This document shows positions 8,112-16,009 of a stretch of 20,777 nt of DNA, piece after piece (positions within the stretch are counted from its first letter, which is position 1; each line of letters opens with the position of its first letter). Location of the stretch: IMG/VR virus record IMGVR_UViG_3300043773_000085, positions 1-20,777 of that record; one strand, given 5' to 3'. The translations under genes and the position numbers were made by a program. The notes beneath the pieces are model-generated. The model did no database searches. It saw only the letters and a list, made by a program, of their open reading frames with translations, and was not told where the DNA came from. Source of the stretch: a virus.

Positions 8112-8767
8112 TAGCGCACCACTTTTCCGTAAATGGTTGTACCTGCATCGCGTGTCCACAACAACACCCAATCAGTGCCAGATGTTTGCAAAGTTACGCC
8201 GTTAAGGGAAAAAGTTGTTGTGGTAGCGCCAGTTGATGTAATCCAGTTGATTGAAGGCCAAGTGATTGTGGCTGCGCCAAGGTTTACGCCTTCAATAAAC
8301 AATTCACCCAAATTGCCGCTAGGGGGCCAGTTTGTTACGGTTAACGTAACTGTGCCTGTGGGCGCCCAGCGCTGAACTGAGCCGTTGGTGTAATCTAGCG
8401 CAGAAGTCGTAGTGCTGTCGTAGTAGGTGTACCCAGTGTCTTTGAACATTGCCCTACGAAGGATCGTGTCCGTCTGGTTAACCGCACCAGTGCCTTTTGG
8501 TGTGACGTTAATGTCAATGTTGGCATCTGTGCCGTCCGCCGACAATGTATTGCCAACCAAAGTCACGCCAGCTGCCGCAACATTGGTGTCAAAAGTTGTA
8601 GACAGAACAGTTGTAGCCGTAAGAGAAGACGCCGAAACAGCTTTACCTGCGGTCAAGTTGTTGACCGACACTTGTTTGGTGGCCCCAGACTGAACAATCG
8701 GCAAAACTTCCGTACCCGCAAGCGGGGTCGTTGCCGCAGGTAACTGGGAAATTTTTAAGTCGGCCAT
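8111..8767 (-). CDS. Virion appendage (fibre-like) protein
   Basis: A 218-aa protein. The start MADLKISQLPAATTPLAGTE followed by VLPIVQSGATKQVSVNNLTA is a common N-terminal module in phage fibre and appendage proteins. The middle (NTLSADGTDANIDINVTPKG) and the C-terminal strand-rich half (VTLTVTNWPPSGNLGELFIE, then WVLLWTRDAGTTIYGKVVR) are also of a kind seen in tail fibres. AAGG lies seven bases upstream of the ATG. Its stop overlaps the start of the large fibre-like gene, suggesting co-translation and perhaps assembly together. It has no recognised enzymatic motif. Confidence 0.8.
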   Translation of the reverse strand: MADLKISQLPAATTPLAGTEVLPIVQSGATKQVSVNNLTAGKAVSASSLTATTVLSTTFDTNVAAAGVTLVGNTLSADGTDANIDINVTPKGTGAVNQTDTILRRAMFKDTGYTYYDSTTTSALDYTNGSVQRWAPTGTVTLTVTNWPPSGNLGELFIEGVNLGAATITWPSINWITSTGATTTTFSLNGVTLQTSGTDWVLLWTRDAGTTIYGKVVR

Positions 8768-8775
8768 GATTAACC

Positions 8776-9081
8776 TTACATGTAATAGCTGATGTTCAGC
8801 TTGGCGCCGCCAACCTGTTCAATGAACTTAATGTTGGTCAAGTCACCATCATACTGCAAAGGAATACCAACTGCTAAAGGCATCCCTACTGATGCGCTTG
8901 GCGAAGTTCCGTCATCACGCCAACGAACCGCTTGGCCTTCAGCAACAATCAAAGCAAACACGGGTTGAGCGTTTAATCCGTTGGGTGTTCTTTGGGGAAC
9001 TGTCAAATTGGTGGCGCTAGACAGGGTAGTGATTTGCTGATAACCCATGCAGGTCGTTACAGCTTTTAAATTCATGGACAT
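8776..9081 (-). CDS. Small conserved phage protein, probably structural
   Basis: A 101-aa protein with a core AVRWRDDGTSPSASVGMPLA, then GIPLQYDGDLTNIKFIEQVG and a C-terminal LNISYYM. I recognise this as a widespread small protein near virion genes in phages, from memory, probably a beta-rich structural component; the function is unknown. The ATG at 9081 has GGAG nine bases upstream; a second ATG six bases in is possible. It lies two bases after the 532-aa repeat protein. Confidence 0.75.
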   Translation of the reverse strand: MSMNLKAVTTCMGYQQITTLSSATNLTVPQRTPNGLNAQPVFALIVAEGQAVRWRDDGTSPSASVGMPLAVGIPLQYDGDLTNIKFIEQVGGAKLNISYYM

Positions 9082-9083
9082 GT

Positions 9084-10682
9084 TTAAAATCTCCGAGGTT
9101 GAGTAAATGAGCGCAAACGCATTGTAATTTCATTGCCAATACTTGGGGTAGTGCTAAAAAGCCACCCAGTGTTGTTGCCTGCGTCTACGTTTGTGATGGC
9201 CAAAGCATCAAAAATTGCACCGCCAGTAGCGTTGCTGTCTTGAATTGTCAAATACTCAACGGTGTTTGTCCCGCTGGCGTCAGAGATGGTGGCCTGCGAT
9301 CCAAATGTTGTTGCGTACAAATATTTAGGGTTTGTACCTGATGTGGCAAATGCTCCAACAGTGCTTGTTGTACCTGACTTGAGTTTCAACGTGCCGTTGG
9401 TCATTGTCAGTGTGCGTGTGGAACCCATAGTCAAAGCATCTTGCATTTCCCAAGTGCCACCAATTCCGTTAAACGTAACTGGAAAATCAAGAGTTTGACT
9501 TGCGGTGGTTATAGTTTGAGATGTGGTTGCGGCAAATGTCCAAACACCTGTTCCAGCCGTAACTGTCATTCCTGTAGACAGAACTAAATTACCGTAAATA
9601 ACTGGAGTTATATCAACCAAAGTTGATCCTGAAAAACCAGTAAAGTCTACTGTACCAACAACCCTAGTAACAGTACCAAGGTTAATAACATCTGCGCCTG
9701 CTGTGATATAAAAATTAGCGGCATTTGCAAAGCTACCGCCAGCACTAGTAGACCCGCCATTAAGACTGCGTTGTTGCCCCCCTATACCAATTCCAATAAC
9801 TTCAACTGTTCTTGAGCCTGTTAAGGTAAGTCCTGTTGCTGTTGCGGTTGAATAAACACTTGCATTTAATCCAATAATAACTAGTTTTCCAGTACCAAAA
9901 GCCAATACGCGAGTGTTGGTACCGCCTGAAGTAAACAGCCCAGTTGTCAGCGTATAGCCGTTTAAATCCAACGTGCCATTGGTTAGTGTGCAAGTGCGTG
10001 TAGCACCAGAAGTTAGTGCGGCTTGAAGTTGCCAAGTGCCACCTACTCCGTTAAAGGTGAATGGGCGGTCAAAGGTAACACCAGCAGTGTCAATTGTCTT
10101 TGTTCCAGATGTGGCGGCAAACGTAAGAGCGTTTGCAGTAGCGGTTGCCGACATCCCCGTAGACGCTTTAAAATTTCCATAAATAGTTGCTGGCGTTGTT
10201 CCAAGCGCCCCAGCATACCCTGTTGGGTTTGTGCCATCGGTAAAATCTAAATCTCTATATGCTGGTGCAGTACCCAAGCTAAAAGTTCCCGTACCCGCAG
10301 TAATCCTAAACGAAATACTGTTAGCTTCCGTAACTGTTCCGGGTTGAAGCGTCCTCGCTGTTGCGCTTGAGTTGGTGCAAATAATTAAAGGCGTACCACT
10401 AACCGCCATAGTCGTAGCACCAGTAAAGATCGTGCCTGTGCTGTTCAACGAGATCGTGTTTGTGCCAAAGGCAAGCGTGCCCGTAAAGCCCGTCATGGTC
10501 AGGGCTTGAATTGTTGGGCTGATATCAAGCGTGACTGTACCAGAGCCAGAGTTGGCGTCAAACGCCGCAGTGTCACCAGAACCCGGCACAGACGCGCCAG
10601 AAAGACTACCAGAAAGCAAAGACCAGTTGGTTGTGCTGTTCCAGTCACCTGTGCCGCCTGTTACCCAAAATCGTGCAGCCAT
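9084..10682 (-). CDS. Beta-repeat virion surface protein
   Basis: A 532-aa protein opening with MAARFWVTGGTGDWNSTTNW and GASVPGSGDTAAFDANS, a start typical of secreted or virion beta-repeat proteins. The body is almost all T, G, A, S and N with regular short strands, as in parallel beta-helix stalks. Two long copies of a module share TFNGVGGTWQLQAALTSGAT versus TFNGIGGTWEMQDALTMGST, then TNGTL and TSGTN. AGGA lies upstream of the ATG, inside the end of the 56-aa gene. It probably forms a fibre or surface stalk; no depolymerase motif is evident. Confidence 0.78.
   Translation of the reverse strand: MAARFWVTGGTGDWNSTTNWSLLSGSLSGASVPGSGDTAAFDANSGSGTVTLDISPTIQALTMTGFTGTLAFGTNTISLNSTGTIFTGATTMAVSGTPLIICTNSSATARTLQPGTVTEANSISFRITAGTGTFSLGTAPAYRDLDFTDGTNPTGYAGALGTTPATIYGNFKASTGMSATATANALTFAATSGTKTIDTAGVTFDRPFTFNGVGGTWQLQAALTSGATRTCTLTNGTLDLNGYTLTTGLFTSGGTNTRVLAFGTGKLVIIGLNASVYSTATATGLTLTGSRTVEVIGIGIGGQQRSLNGGSTSAGGSFANAANFYITAGADVINLGTVTRVVGTVDFTGFSGSTLVDITPVIYGNLVLSTGMTVTAGTGVWTFAATTSQTITTASQTLDFPVTFNGIGGTWEMQDALTMGSTRTLTMTNGTLKLKSGTTSTVGAFATSGTNPKYLYATTFGSQATISDASGTNTVEYLTIQDSNATGGAIFDALAITNVDAGNNTGWLFSTTPSIGNEITMRLRSFTQPRRF
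9380..10185 (-). repeat. Duplicated module within the 532-aa beta-repeat gene
   Basis: Bases about 9950-10185 and 9380-9600 encode matching modules (a GN-LxxSTGM strand, a TFAAT strand, FNGxGGTW, TRT-T-TNGTL). DNA and protein have both diverged, consistent with an old tandem duplication of a beta-helix segment. Confidence 0.7.
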
Positions 10683-10684
10683 AT

Positions 10685-10855
10685 TTATTCCTCAACAGGC
10701 TCGTCAACCACAACAGGAGGGTTCTTGACAAAATCATCCCACTTGTCGTAACGGGCTTGCTTCATGGCCTCAATCTCAGCATCCGTCAGGCCGTGGTCAT
10801 CCGCCAAATGCAAGGCATCTGTAAACCCGTTAATGGTGAAGTCAATTTTTATCAT
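10685..10855 (-). CDS. Small 56-aa protein, function unknown
   Basis: ATG at 10855 overlaps the stop of the DUF5856-like gene as ATGA, and the frame ends TAA two bases before the start of the 532-aa gene. The product begins MIKIDFTINGFTDALHLADD, contains a charged helix (DAEIEAMKQARYDKWDDFV) and ends in an acidic, proline-containing tail (NPPVVVDEPVEE). The tight fit between neighbours, the ATGA coupling and normal composition support a real gene. Small proteins ending in such KWDDFV-like segments occur in phage virion clusters (from memory). The function is unknown. Confidence 0.75.
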   Translation of the reverse strand: MIKIDFTINGFTDALHLADDHGLTDAEIEAMKQARYDKWDDFVKNPPVVVDEPVEE

Positions 10856-11223
10856 GCCAAAAATTTCAGTTTGTATAAAGTGCTCAAATACAACTCAACG
10901 ATTCCATCAATCAAATTCTGAAGCGCAGAGTCAGTTTTGTCAATAAACTCATAACGCATCTGCTCAATTTCAGCCAGCGAAGCCTCAAGAAATTGAACAA
11001 TGTTAGATGTCTTTTTGGCTGATTGCCGTGAAATTGGGCCAATCAAGCCGTGACGGCCTTGGTACGCTTCAGCAAATCCATCCGCCAAATCAATGATGCC
11101 ATCATAAAACGTATTGAGCGCTGTGTGCTTGGAAAAACTGCGCGTGTTAAGGTGGACGCTGTGCGCCACATCTCTGGCCAAAAACAACGCGCCTACAAAA
11201 TCAGCGCAGGTGCACTTACTCAT
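10852..11223 (-). CDS. DUF5856-like all-helical phage protein
   Basis: A 123-aa protein (start MSKCTCADFVGALFLARDVA) that I recognise as the DUF5856 family found in many aquatic phages beside portal genes. It is nearly all helical: HLNTRSFSKHTALNTFYDGI, DLADGFAEAYQGRHGLIGPI, then two long charged helices ending LYLSTLYKLKFLA. The helix layout with H, E and D residues recalls ferritin/Dps-like four-helix bundles; a metal or DNA role is speculative. Its start overlaps the portal stop as ATGA, so it is made with the portal. Confidence 0.82.
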   Translation of the reverse strand: MSKCTCADFVGALFLARDVAHSVHLNTRSFSKHTALNTFYDGIIDLADGFAEAYQGRHGLIGPISRQSAKKTSNIVQFLEASLAEIEQMRYEFIDKTDSALQNLIDGIVELYLSTLYKLKFLA

Positions 11224-13409
11224 ACAGGCACTCCCATCATTTGTTGCGGCATACCTTCACCCATATCCGGCAGTTGCTGGGGCGACATTTGAGGCATACC
11301 AGACACCAAATCTCCCGTGTCAAGCGCGGCGGCAATCGTGCCCATCACAATGTCTTGAATTTGCTCGGGCGACATGCCAGCTTGCACCGCAGAGATACGT
11401 TGTGTCTCAGCTGCGTATGCCTTAACCATAGCCTCAAACTCTTTAATCTCGTTGGTACGGGCAATTTCCGAATTCTTGACATTATCCAACATTCCAACCA
11501 TTTGATCCATTTGCTGACCCATGGCTTGAATTTGTTGCTGTGCGGCTTGCAACTCAGGCGAGGCATCGCCGTCGCTAGTAAGTCTGGGGTCAATCGTCTT
11601 GGCAAACCGCTTGGCCATCTCTTGAGCGCCAGGCCAGTCCATGTTCTTGACAAACAAATCACCCGCAACTTTCCACAGATCAGGATTGCCTTGCAATAAT
11701 TGGCCCATTGCGTCAAGCGCCTCTTGCCGTTTGGTGGCGTAGCCTGGGCCGGTGGTCGCCACCACGTCGTACTTACCCACGCCGGGGTTGTAAATCTTAT
11801 CAATGATGATGCCATCTTGATCACGAATTTCCCGCACCGGTTCTTCTTGCTCGGGATTGATCTTGGCCATTTTTGTCACGCCATCTTCGCCAATAATTCG
11901 GGCAACGCGCTGTGTGTCATAAATCTTAGGAATTAAATCAACCAGTTGGCGGGCAATGTGCCGCACACCACGGGTTAAATTGTCACCATAATGGTACGTG
12001 CCAACATCGCCCTCGCGCTGGCGTGCCATGATGGCTTTGCCCGAACGCTCGTTGCCGCCTTGGCCAAGCGATGCGTTGTATTGCCCCGTTGTAGCCTTGA
12101 TGTCCTCAGATGCACCTGCTTTGGCCTGTAATAGACCGCTAGAGGCCATTGGAGGCTGCGCACGCTGGGGTAGTGGCAAAGCACTACCTTGACCGTCTGT
12201 AACGTCTGGATTGACCTCCAAATACGGCCAATTTGTCGTGTTTGCAGTCTTCCACTTGTCCTCATAGCCTTCAAACTGGCCGCCATAGCCAATAAACGGT
12301 GCTTTGGGCGCCAGTGCAAGCATCTCAGCCTCTTGCGACACCCAATAGTTGTACATGCGCTGGGCATCCTTGGCATTACGCACTAAGCCGCTAACGTAAA
12401 GCCTGCCATCAACCTCAAATTCATTGCCAACAATGCGAATAACAGGGATCCACTTGCCGGCCCAGTCGTTTTGCTCCAAGATCTCATAGCCGTTAATCTT
12501 GCAATAGCGCACGCGAGGGCGGTCTGCCTCGCGGGTGCGTCTTGGTTTGCCGTAAACAGCTCTCAAATCCTTGTCTTCAGGCGTGCCGTTAAAAGCCGTC
12601 GCGTTGCCGGGGTACAAATTAAGCGTCGTGCGGTCGTAGTCAATGTAGTAGTAATCAGCAATCCGAATGGTGTCCTCGTTCAACCAATTTGAAATAGACT
12701 GATCACCAACACCTAACGATTGCAGCGTTGTAATGGGCGCGGCATTAGGGTACATGCGCTCATAGTCATCGCGGGTCACATCTTCAGTCACAAAACACCA
12801 CTTGGCATCTGCGCCAGTGGGGTCTTGAATTGTTGGATCCATGTAAACCGAAAAACTGTTGCGAACACGGCCAATCTTAATGTCCTGATCAAACGTATCC
12901 TCGTCGCAATACTCAGTCAAAAGGCGGATATAACCTTCGCCATAAGCCACTTGGTTCTCGCAAGCCGTGTCGTACGCCACATCAGCGTCCGAGATGTACT
13001 CAATGTGGCGAATCATGCCGTTCAAAATTTCAGCAACCTGCAAATCAGCCTTGTCATCCACCGGAATGACCTTGGCACCAGGGCGGTTCTGCCTCATGTC
13101 ATTCGTCACCTGACGAACGTGCTGCGGCAACTTGTTAATCGTCAAGCAAGGGCGAGCGTTGATGGTCTGACCCTGCACCGCGCCGCGAGTAGCCAACACA
13201 TCCGCAGGCCACTGCCAATGATTGTCAGGCGATCCAGCATAAAACCGCAAATCGTCAATCTCGTCCTCACGGGACTCAGACAACGCAGACATCGCCAAAT
13301 CAAGCCGTGATCGTGCGGTTGCCAAAATGCTGGCATTACTTTGGTCTTTGGCCGAGCCGCCAACAGCAACTGCTGCTGCGGCTACGATGCCTGTTGGATC
13401 TTGTGCCAT
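11220..13409 (-). CDS. P22-type portal protein
   Basis: A 729-aa portal protein, the dodecameric ring at the DNA vertex (P22 gp1 is 725 aa). The start is MAQDPTGIVAAAA at 13409; a longer frame to 13454 overlaps the 45-aa gene and is rejected. Visible marks are the N-terminal ESREDEIDDLRFYAGSPDNHWQW, RPCLTINKLPQHVRQVTNDM, the YGEGYIRLLTEY and VYMDPTIQDPTGADAKWCF blocks, and SGKAIMARQREGD before the crown region. The C-terminal 130 residues are a Q- and M-rich helical tail, like the P22 portal barrel. The start has no strong Shine-Dalgarno but lies one base after the preceding stop, so coupling is likely. Confidence 0.93.
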   Translation of the reverse strand: MAQDPTGIVAAAAVAVGGSAKDQSNASILATARSRLDLAMSALSESREDEIDDLRFYAGSPDNHWQWPADVLATRGAVQGQTINARPCLTINKLPQHVRQVTNDMRQNRPGAKVIPVDDKADLQVAEILNGMIRHIEYISDADVAYDTACENQVAYGEGYIRLLTEYCDEDTFDQDIKIGRVRNSFSVYMDPTIQDPTGADAKWCFVTEDVTRDDYERMYPNAAPITTLQSLGVGDQSISNWLNEDTIRIADYYYIDYDRTTLNLYPGNATAFNGTPEDKDLRAVYGKPRRTREADRPRVRYCKINGYEILEQNDWAGKWIPVIRIVGNEFEVDGRLYVSGLVRNAKDAQRMYNYWVSQEAEMLALAPKAPFIGYGGQFEGYEDKWKTANTTNWPYLEVNPDVTDGQGSALPLPQRAQPPMASSGLLQAKAGASEDIKATTGQYNASLGQGGNERSGKAIMARQREGDVGTYHYGDNLTRGVRHIARQLVDLIPKIYDTQRVARIIGEDGVTKMAKINPEQEEPVREIRDQDGIIIDKIYNPGVGKYDVVATTGPGYATKRQEALDAMGQLLQGNPDLWKVAGDLFVKNMDWPGAQEMAKRFAKTIDPRLTSDGDASPELQAAQQQIQAMGQQMDQMVGMLDNVKNSEIARTNEIKEFEAMVKAYAAETQRISAVQAGMSPEQIQDIVMGTIAAALDTGDLVSGMPQMSPQQLPDMGEGMPQQMMGVPV

Positions 13410-13410
13410 A

Positions 13411-13548
13411 TTATTTTTTCTTCGGTGTGGCCGCGCGCTTGACAGCGTAAGCAATTGCCACGGCCTGCTTCACAGGCTTGCCAGCGGCAACTTCGGCCTT
13501 GACGTTTTTGCGAAATGCTTCAGGTGTTTTTGATTTAACAAGCGGCAT
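13411..13548 (-). CDS. Small basic 45-aa phage protein
   Basis: ATG at 13548 is one base after the stop of the 133-aa gene, and the stop is one base before the portal start. The product begins MPLVKSKTPEAFRKNVKAEV, continues AAGKPVKQAVAIAYAVKR and ends in a KKK tail. Similar 45-55-aa lysine-rich proteins next to portal genes are common in betaproteobacterial phages (from memory). The charge suggests nucleic-acid contact; the role is unknown. Confidence 0.78.
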   Translation of the reverse strand: MPLVKSKTPEAFRKNVKAEVAAGKPVKQAVAIAYAVKRAATPKKK

Positions 13549-13549
13549 T

Positions 13550-13951
13550 TTATTGACCGTGAATGACTGCAAAGTTAATTACAACAGCTTCGGATAGATT
13601 GCCGCCGCTGATATTTCGCAAAGTAATTGTGCAAGTGCCAGCGCTCATACTGCTAATCCAGCAGTTATATGCGCCCGATGTAGCACCAGAACTTACGTTC
13701 AAAATAATCACATCTTTAACGCTGATCAAGTTGTTGGTCAACGTAAAAGTTACGTTGGTTAACGTATTGAGCGTCGCACTGTCTGTTGTGATACGGCCCA
13801 TGCTTGCATTGACCGTTACTCCGGTTGATTTGCTTGTGGCTTGCGTTACAGCCCCTTGCGCGCTAGAGGCGTAGCCAAGTTCTTCACTCGCATAGCAAGT
13901 GGTAAATTCTGGGTCTAGGAATGCAACACCAGTTGCTTTGGTGTTAGACAT
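13550..13951 (-). CDS. Probable virion protein sharing a leader with the 150-aa protein
   Basis: A 133-aa protein beginning MSNTKATGVAFLDPEF, nearly the same leader as the protein at 2185-2637. The rest is a recognisable beta-rich module: VTQATSKSTGVTVNASMGRI, then LTNVTFTLTNNLISVKDVII, then RNISGGNLSEAVVINFAVI. This module recurs in small phage proteins near structural genes, from memory. A virion surface role is likely but unproven. The start overlaps the stop of the 50-aa gene as TAATG, and the stop is one base before the 45-aa gene. Confidence 0.78.
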   Translation of the reverse strand: MSNTKATGVAFLDPEFTTCYASEELGYASSAQGAVTQATSKSTGVTVNASMGRITTDSATLNTLTNVTFTLTNNLISVKDVIILNVSSGATSGAYNCWISSMSAGTCTITLRNISGGNLSEAVVINFAVIHGQ

Positions 13952-14103
13952 TATTTCTTCTTTGCTGTTTTAGCAGACTCTTTAAAATCTTTGGCCGAAG
14001 GCGCCGCCTTTGTGCCAGGCTTGTTCATCTTCTCTTTAGAACCAGCAGCAATCCGTGCTTGCTTTGCGTGAATGTTTGCATAAAGACCGGGTTTCGTAGC
14101 CAT
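13951..14103 (-). CDS. Small basic 50-aa phage protein
   Basis: ATG at 14103 follows the 86-aa gene by three bases and has GGAAG about nine bases upstream. The stop overlaps the next start as TAATG. The product is lysine- and alanine-rich (MATKPGLYANIHAKQARIAA start, then GSKEKMNKPGTKAAPSAKDF and a KKK end). Proteins of this pattern commonly accompany terminase and portal in phages (from memory). The function is unknown; the charge suggests nucleic acid binding. Confidence 0.78.
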   Translation of the reverse strand: MATKPGLYANIHAKQARIAAGSKEKMNKPGTKAAPSAKDFKESAKTAKKK

Positions 14104-14106
14104 GAT

Positions 14107-14367
14107 TTAACACTTCCATCTTTTAAGAGCCGCTTTAGCGCGTTCGCCATCTTTGGCGTTAGCAGCTACTGCGCCCATTCTTGCACAAAATGAATCCTTG
14201 CGGCCTTGCTCTGCCTTGGTCTTAGGATTAGGCGCTGGCGCTTTTAAATTAGAGCCAGTGGCGGCATTGTACTTAGCACGGCCCTTCTCGGTCAAACCCG
14301 CACCCTTAGACACCGGCAACTTCTCGCCTCGTCCAACAGAAAGTGACACATTCTTTTTAGTTGCCAT
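14107..14367 (-). CDS. DUF6321-like small basic protein
   Basis: An 86-aa protein with MATKKNVSLSVGRGEKLPVS, then GLTEKGRAKYNAATGSNLKA, then DSFCARMGAVAANAK and a final ALKRWKC. I recognise this as the family usually labelled DUF6321, found right after the large terminase in many phages. The function is unknown. It is basic, with two conserved cysteines (one in SFCARM, one at the last residue) that could bind metal. GGAG lies just upstream of the ATG, within the end of the terminase gene, whose stop abuts this start. Confidence 0.82.
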   Translation of the reverse strand: MATKKNVSLSVGRGEKLPVSKGAGLTEKGRAKYNAATGSNLKAPAPNPKTKAEQGRKDSFCARMGAVAANAKDGERAKAALKRWKC

Positions 14368-15894
14368 TTAGCTCCCCATCCAAGATGTTGCAACAGATGC
14401 GCGGTCTTGAGTCAGAACGCGAGAATTTTTGGCATTGTACTCCCTGTGCGCCACAGGAAACGCAAACGTCACACATATCGCATCCGCCGCATCAGGTGAA
14501 GCCAAGCCTCTTGCTTTCATGTCTTTTTTTGACTCCAAAAAAATCGTGCCCTTCGAATCTGGCTTGATCATAGGCGATATTAAATCAGTTTTCAAGAACC
14601 TATCTTTGGGAATTGAAGCACTTTTCAACCAATCTTTCATTTTTCCCCACATTTCAGCCCTTTTATTGCCATACATGATCGGATTTGCCGATTTATTGCC
14701 AAAGTTGACACCTTTGATTTTGTACCTTTGTTCTTTCAACCTGTCAACAATGCCCGCGCCCAGCCCACCCTCGTCAATCACTACTAAGGTGGGCTTGAAC
14801 TCCTCAATCGCCTCAATAATATGCCCCACCACCGTCATCGTGTCATCGCCCCTGTGGCGGTCAATCCTTACAATGTCCCTGCCCTGCCTAATAGCAATCA
14901 CCGTGGCATCAGCGCCAAAGCGTGCAGGGTCAACCCCAATGATAATCGGCGCCGTTTGGTCTTTGTACTTAGGCCGTACCATCGCCTCATCCACAACACT
15001 TGCCGGTATAAACTGGTCATCACCCTCAGACGGAAACATGCCATACACCTCAACGTGCGCCTGTGCGCTGTCAGGGCCATACTCATCAATGATGCCCTGG
15101 TATACCTGCTTGTCTGTGCCTTCAACCGTTCTAGCATCCACCACCTTATTCGTCCAAAAATCGCGCTTGGAGTTAAAGCACTCATAAAAGTAACCAGTGT
15201 TACGCCGCGGATTGGAGAAAGCCAACCAAAGGCGGTTAGGCGTGTTCTCGGTAAAGAAACCCGCTGTCACAGCCCAGATCGAATCATCAATACCGCTTGC
15301 CTCATCAAAAATCACCATCACACCATCGTGGTTGTGAACACCAGCGTAAGAATCTGGGTTTTCCGCTGACCAAAGTCTGCCTTCGACGGCCCAATACCTT
15401 GTGCCTTTTCTGAGGTCTTTTTCAACCAGTTCAGTGAGCCAACTGGCAGGGGCCACTTTAGTGGCCGACACCTCAAACCAGTGGCTATTGAGTGACATGG
15501 CTAGCCATTTCGTAATCTCAGCCCATGTGACCGCACGCAGCTGGGCCTCGCTGTTGGCCGAAATAATGGTGGTAGAACCTATGCGGGTGGATAACATCCA
15601 GATGGTAAGCCATGACACAAGGGCTGACTTGCCAATACCTCGGCCAGAGGACACCGCTTGGCGCAAAGTCTCAAAGTCTATGCGGCCACGCTGGCGCTTA
15701 ATGTGGGCTGCAATGTCCCGTAGGACTTCGCGTTGCCACTTGCGCGGGCCTTTGAAGTTGGCCAGTGGCGTGTTTTCCTGACCCCAAGGGAATGCAAACA
15801 ACACAAACGCCTCTGGGTCGTCCGCAATCGCCGGCGTCCACAGCGTCGCCATAAGTTCCTGCTCGTCTTCGGGTTTGTAGATCGTGGTCTGCAT
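14368..15894 (-). CDS. Large terminase (packaging ATPase-nuclease)
   Basis: A 508-aa motor protein that cuts the genome and pumps it into the procapsid. Residues count from the ATG at 15894 (MQTTIYKPEDEQ). Walker A is SGRGIGKS at 83-90, Walker B VMVIFDEA at 192-199, and a FSNPRRNTG coupling segment follows. The RNase H-like nuclease begins IIIGVDPARFGAD with Asp322, continues LVVIDEGG with Asp374, and ends in SPDAADA (Asp468, Asp471), giving the usual acidic metal site. The ORF is open to 16017, but those 41 residues come from the GC-rich block and A/T tract and look non-coding. No clear Shine-Dalgarno precedes the start; an A/U-rich leader does. Confidence 0.93.
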   Translation of the reverse strand: MQTTIYKPEDEQELMATLWTPAIADDPEAFVLFAFPWGQENTPLANFKGPRKWQREVLRDIAAHIKRQRGRIDFETLRQAVSSGRGIGKSALVSWLTIWMLSTRIGSTTIISANSEAQLRAVTWAEITKWLAMSLNSHWFEVSATKVAPASWLTELVEKDLRKGTRYWAVEGRLWSAENPDSYAGVHNHDGVMVIFDEASGIDDSIWAVTAGFFTENTPNRLWLAFSNPRRNTGYFYECFNSKRDFWTNKVVDARTVEGTDKQVYQGIIDEYGPDSAQAHVEVYGMFPSEGDDQFIPASVVDEAMVRPKYKDQTAPIIIGVDPARFGADATVIAIRQGRDIVRIDRHRGDDTMTVVGHIIEAIEEFKPTLVVIDEGGLGAGIVDRLKEQRYKIKGVNFGNKSANPIMYGNKRAEMWGKMKDWLKSASIPKDRFLKTDLISPMIKPDSKGTIFLESKKDMKARGLASPDAADAICVTFAFPVAHREYNAKNSRVLTQDRASVATSWMGS

Positions 15895-16009
15895 AGGGTG
15901 AAATGTTAATAGAAAAAAAAATTTAAAAATGTTCGTGGGGCCACCGTTCCCGCGGCCCTTTCGCGCCGGCCCTACCCCCTCCCCCTCGGCCAGCGGGTGG
16001 AATTTTGGC
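15895..16009. other. Non-coding terminase leader: A/T tract and GC-rich, G-run block
   Basis: The 15901-15930 stretch is almost pure A/T and includes nine A in a row. It is followed by a GC-rich block with two C5 runs one base apart (15975-15985) and C3 runs at 15956-15958 and 15970-15972. The minus strand could form a G-quadruplex, though one loop would be 11 bases. No coding signal is seen. It may contain part of the origin or a packaging site; neither is shown. Confidence 0.55.

Noticed and set aside
11345-11824. 159-aa same-strand frame inside the portal
   Set aside because: Unlike the methyltransferase overlap, it has no start signal, no coupling and no recognised sequence.
12720-13310. 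196-aa plus-strand ORF opposite the portal
   Set aside because: Antisense shadow of the portal gene; composition follows the opposite strand.
13410-13454. 15-residue N-terminal extension of the portal
   Set aside because: It overlaps the 45-aa gene; the ATG at 13409 gives the usual portal start.
14429-15187. 252-aa plus-strand ORF opposite the large terminase
   Set aside because: Antisense shadow of a well-supported gene; no family, no start signal.
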